A stretch of 64,000 bases of DNA from Rickettsiales bacterium (lineage in GTDB: Bacteria; Bacteroidota; Bacteroidia; Cytophagales; Cyclobacteriaceae), in contig PBTY01000106.1 in assembly GCA_002729235.1 (NCBI GenBank), positions 1 through 64,000 of the forward strand, written 5' to 3'. A program made the position numbers and the translations under genes. Positions 61,225-64,000 of this stretch are shown piece after piece. The stretch's first letter is position 1, and each line of letters starts with the position of its first letter. Below the pieces are notes generated by a model. The model was not told the DNA's origin and made no database searches. It was given only the letters and a program-made list of their open reading frames with translations.

Positions 61225-61249
61225 AAAACCCCACGATCGGTGGGGTTTT
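61225..61249. terminator. bidirectional hairpin terminator
   Basis: Stem AAAACCCCAC/GTGGGGTTTT, 10 bp perfect, loop GATCG. It can end transcription from both sides. Confidence 0.8.
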
Positions 61250-61426
61250 GGTGTAGATAATACATTTCAAATCCTAAAAAACTTTCATGTATTGATCCTT
61301 ACACTAGAAGATATTTTAAATTCCTGTAATCAAGTCAGCTACTTGTTTGCTTGATTTGATATGATGAAGGTAGACCTATTCTTTCAAACATTTTCTGACA
61401 AAAGTTTGATTCACAATTGACTATTC

Positions 61427-63193
61427 TCAGTTCTGTGGCAAGTCAGAGAAAATTTCCTCCTCTTCTTCTACATCTCCGGTCAGGACTAATTGATCTGTTG
61501 CTTGTTTCAACGTATCTGAAATGATTTTGAATCGATTAATCTTATCATTAAATGACTCCATACCACTAGATAACTCCGACGCTGAACTGGCGATCTCTTC
61601 CGTACCTGCGGCAGTTTGCTCGGCAATCACCACAATATTCTCTGAAATAGAAACTACAGATGTAATCTGATCCAATTGTTTCTTTGCAGAAGTTAATATC
61701 TCACCAGAAAGGTGAAGACTACTCTTGGATGAATCGAAAATCTTTTGGAAGGTCTCAGAAGCTTCTTTTGATTTAGTCTGTCCAACACCAATACGATTAT
61801 TCATTTCATCCATAGCCTGGCCAGCATCCGTAGTATCTCGTTGCACGTTAGACACTAACTCCTCAATTTCTTTGGCTAATCTCTTCGAATCCTCGGCTAG
61901 TTTACGTATTTCCTCTGCCACAACCGCAAAACCTCTTCCAGCATCACCTGCCTGTGCTGCTTCAATCGCCGCATTCAAAGCCAACAGGTTCGTTTGTGAT
62001 GAAATCTCTGTAATCACACTTAGCGCTTTGCTAATTTGACTTGACCGCTGCTGCAGGACCTCCATGGAATGATTCGCACGTTTTGCATAATCCGAGATCT
62101 CTGAAATACTGTTCAACACCTCACCTGACATCTCCATACCCTGGGCACTGAGATCAGAACCCAATACAGTAGTTTCGTTGATATCTTCTGCCTTCTTACC
62201 CATCTCCTCGGCTGAACTTCTTACCTGTTCTATGACAGAGGAAGCCTCATCTACCTTTACCACCTGAGTTTGTGCTCCAGTACTCATCTCTCCAATCGAG
62301 GAGGCGATCTCACTCGTATTGATACTCATTTCCTGGCTGGTGAAAGACATCTCTGCTGAAGACGACTCTATGTCCGAGGCACTCTCAATGACGCCTTTGA
62401 GCAATTGCTCCAGGTTGTCCATGGCGTCATTCAGATTATTCTTTAATCTACCGATATCACCCTCGGCTTTTTGAATGTAGCGTTTGCTGAAATTTCCACG
62501 GGATAGTGACTCAATTATTTGATTTAACTGGGCAAACGGAGTAGCAAACGTGATGAGTAACTCGTTGATTGAGTAGCTCAACTCCTTCCATGCACCATTT
62601 TTATCCCCTACATCTACTCGAACACCAAGGTTACCATAGGTGCCTGCCTCCTGAACAACTCGTTTGATATCTTCAATGCCAACATTGAGTTGATCACGCA
62701 TCATAATAAGTGACTTACCCAGGTTGTCCTGATTACTTTTTAGTTTGTATTCGGTATTGAGTTCACCTTTGCCAATTTCCCCTGCAAACACAGTAACTTC
62801 CTGAACAGTTTCGATGTATCGGGCAAATGACCTAAACACATCTCCTATCTCATCCTTCTTCTGCTGTAATTTTTCATTTACATTGATGTTGGTATTACCC
62901 AAACTCAGCAACTCAATATCAGCAGTAATCTGCTGCATTGGATTCCTAATCATATAAATCAGGAAGTGAAATAGTGCTAATACCCCTGAAACCCCTATCG
63001 GAGCTGCCCAAAATAAATGGCTCAATCCGAAGTTACCCGTGATGTACCCTAAAAAGGCAATTGAAGCACATACTGCTACAATTCGAATCCCAAACCGAAA
63101 GAGAAAGGACTTCTTTAAAACAAAGTATAAGACAGCAACGAGAACAATCACACAGCCGAATATGGCTATGCTGAAAATGGCAAAATCACTCAT
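61427..63193 (-). CDS. methyl-accepting chemotaxis-type protein
   Basis: 588 residues. Three hydrophobic helices (about 3-25, 33-50 and 55-75) are at the N-terminus, with no large extracellular sensor. A HAMP-like linker follows (76-125), then a long helical region with poly-HAMP character (126-290). The signalling hairpin has [45 protein letters not shown], the highly conserved tip contacting CheA/CheW. It lacks a C-terminal CheR-binding pentapeptide. No che gene is adjacent. It may serve gliding or another behaviour, because swimming is absent from most of this group. Confidence 0.9.
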   Translation of the reverse strand: MSDFAIFSIAIFGCVIVLVAVLYFVLKKSFLFRFGIRIVAVCASIAFLGYITGNFGLSHLFWAAPIGVSGVLALFHFLIYMIRNPMQQITADIELLSLGNTNINVNEKLQQKKDEIGDVFRSFARYIETVQEVTVFAGEIGKGELNTEYKLKSNQDNLGKSLIMMRDQLNVGIEDIKRVVQEAGTYGNLGVRVDVGDKNGAWKELSYSINELLITFATPFAQLNQIIESLSRGNFSKRYIQKAEGDIGRLKNNLNDAMDNLEQLLKGVIESASDIESSSAEMSFTSQEMSINTSEIASSIGEMSTGAQTQVVKVDEASSVIEQVRSSAEEMGKKAEDINETTVLGSDLSAQGMEMSGEVLNSISEISDYAKRANHSMEVLQQRSSQISKALSVITEISSQTNLLALNAAIEAAQAGDAGRGFAVVAEEIRKLAEDSKRLAKEIEELVSNVQRDTTDAGQAMDEMNNRIGVGQTKSKEASETFQKIFDSSKSSLHLSGEILTSAKKQLDQITSVVSISENIVVIAEQTAAGTEEIASSASELSSGMESFNDKINRFKIISDTLKQATDQLVLTGDVEEEEEIFSDLPQN

Positions 63194-63389
63194 TTATTTG
63201 CGTTTAGGTTAATGATAAGGTGAGTTCTCGTTTTCCAATAGCTCCCCTAATTTCGACAAATAATTAATCAAAACCATACCGATTTGTCTAAGTAATCAAT
63301 TTCAACGTTGAGAGTAGACATTGCTTCGACAAATAGAAACATGACATCAAAATAGTGGACGAATCCCTATAATCTTCTAATTTTGGCCT

Positions 63390-63872
63390 ATGATAAAGCC
63401 TGCATTTGATGACATCTTCATGGAGTTAGCCGTGAATCTTGCAAAAAAAAGCCATTGTATTAAGAGACATGTGGGTGCGGTACTTACAAAAGACACACGC
63501 ATTATTTCTATTGGGTATAATGGTCCCCCTGCAGGTACTCACAACTGTGACGATGAATTCCCAGAATCGGGTTGTCCACGTGATTCTAAAGGTGGTTGCT
63601 CACTGGCGATTCATGCGGAGCAAAATGCCATCCTTTATGCCGTAAAAAACAAAGCCACTGTAGAGGGCTCAACTTTGTATGTTACGCTTTCGCCATGTTT
63701 GGCATGTGCTAGAATTATTTACACTGCAGGAATAGAGAAAGTCATCTACCTCAACTCTTATGCAGAGCACAAAGGAATAGCTAATGATGAAGGAGTAGAT
63801 TTCTTGCAAAAATTTGGAATCAAAGTAGAAAAATACACCGGCCAGATAGAACACATTACAGATCTTATTTGA
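63390..63872 (+). CDS. deoxycytidylate (dCMP) deaminase
   Basis: 160 residues. The zinc site is H75-A-E77 in IHAEQNAI and C103/C106 in SPCLACARI, the cytidine/deoxycytidylate deaminase pattern. NGPPAGTHNCDDEF (44-57) and the ComEB-like order mark the dCMP type. It converts dCMP to dUMP for dTMP synthesis. The stop codon is only 6 nt from that of the converging T9SS gene at 63879, with no terminator between. The upstream 196 nt are divergent from the chemotaxis gene. Confidence 0.93.
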   Translation: MIKPAFDDIFMELAVNLAKKSHCIKRHVGAVLTKDTRIISIGYNGPPAGTHNCDDEFPESGCPRDSKGGCSLAIHAEQNAILYAVKNKATVEGSTLYVTLSPCLACARIIYTAGIEKVIYLNSYAEHKGIANDEGVDFLQKFGIKVEKYTGQIEHITDLI

Positions 63873-63878
63873 TCTTCC

Positions 63879-64000
63879 TTACTTAGTTTTCACCAATCGT
63901 ATTTTTGAGGTAAAGTCTTGTCCAGAGACCTTCATCAAATACGTTCCGCATGGAACATCTTGATGAAGTTGGATTGTATTAGAATTTAAAAAATTTCCAG
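63879..64000 (-). CDS. partial T9SS-exported protein, C-terminal end
   Basis: Only the last 40 codons are inside the window; the gene continues past its right edge. Read on the minus strand the frame gives NSNTIQLHQDVPCGTYLMKV and then GQDFTSKIRLVKTK and a stop. This is the final part of a T9SS sorting domain: LxxGxYxxxV, then a basic last strand. The nature of the main domain cannot be told. It is the fifth T9SS-type protein in the window. Confidence 0.8.
   Translation of the reverse strand, partial: GNFLNSNTIQLHQDVPCGTYLMKVSGQDFTSKIRLVKTK

Larger units (their letters stand above)
60987..61426. other. gene-free region with two terminators, candidate small RNA
   Basis: 440 nt without a protein gene on either strand. 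It contains two strong hairpins (61167-61198 and 61225-61252). The 150 nt before the first (61010-61160) hold no recognised family. A short transcript ending at the first terminator is possible. Alternatively, both serve transcripts from outside. Confidence 0.4.

Noticed and set aside
60951-61426. CRISPR array or IS element
   Set aside because: No spaced identical repeats and no transposase gene were found here or elsewhere in the window.

Overview
The window looks like a chromosomal segment of a free-living, probably marine, member of the Bacteroidota, most likely order Cytophagales. The evidence is moderate-to-low GC, weak Shine-Dalgarno sites, TAnnTTTG-type -7 promoter boxes, five proteins with type IX secretion (T9SS) C-terminal sorting domains, SprB-type repeats, LytTR two-component pairs, and lipoproteins with a Cys followed by polar residues. 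I see no prophage, insertion sequence or CRISPR array. The genus is not determinable by eye.

Layout. 1-940: an intact tRNA-Met(CAU) with its terminator, surrounded by degenerate copies of itself. 5' halves lie upstream and 3' halves plus terminator lie downstream, and a GIY-YIG nuclease gene sits between two of the 3' copies. 1037-3850: a lipoprotein, a NaChBac-type sodium channel, a DinB-like protein and a membrane protein. 3898-7373 (minus): argJ-argC-argD. 7623-12071 (minus): an unusual putative operon of an ATP-grasp ligase, a 662-residue protein with a possible papain/YopT-like Cys-His-Asn triad, and an alanine racemase. 12355-17069: a TlpA-like lipoprotein, a BLUF photoreceptor with a helical N-terminal extension, and small membrane and GNAT proteins. 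17070-18298: a compositionally odd patch with one secreted glycan-binding-like gene. 18299-21467 (minus): proB-proA and a second argD-like aminotransferase. 21665-26956: an esterase, a PLDc_N microprotein, a diheme cytochrome c, two unassigned proteins and an ABC-F ATPase. 27103-34472: a 1406-residue TPR-CHAT protein, a second sodium channel, a sugar dehydrogenase-like lipoprotein and an orphan ABC ATPase.

34530-54839 reads as one regulatory and surface locus. Two histidine kinase/LytTR pairs alternate with four large T9SS-exported proteins. Two of these (37185-40517 and 52323-54644) share a C-terminal module, and each is followed at once by a 55-56 residue protein containing PPATPIDGGLSLLLAAGG, a PID-CTERM-like sorting signal. 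Three of the large genes are preceded by tandem copies of CCTTCACTAAAAA spaced exactly 21 nt, which I read as LytTR binding sites.

54929-60878 (minus) is a polysulfide/thiosulfate reductase-type operon: a Tat-exported molybdopterin subunit, a four-cluster ferredoxin, an NrfD membrane subunit, a YeeE/YedE sulfur permease in two halves, and two anchored rhodanese-like proteins that both lack the catalytic cysteine. A perfect TGTAAC-N4-GTTACA CRP/FNR-type box lies upstream. The window ends with a methyl-accepting chemotaxis protein, a dCMP deaminase and the 3' end of another T9SS-exported protein.

The best candidates for undescribed biology are the ATP-grasp/triad-protein/racemase operon, the T9SS/PID/LytTR locus with 21-nt phased sites, and the tRNA-derived repeats around a GIY-YIG gene.
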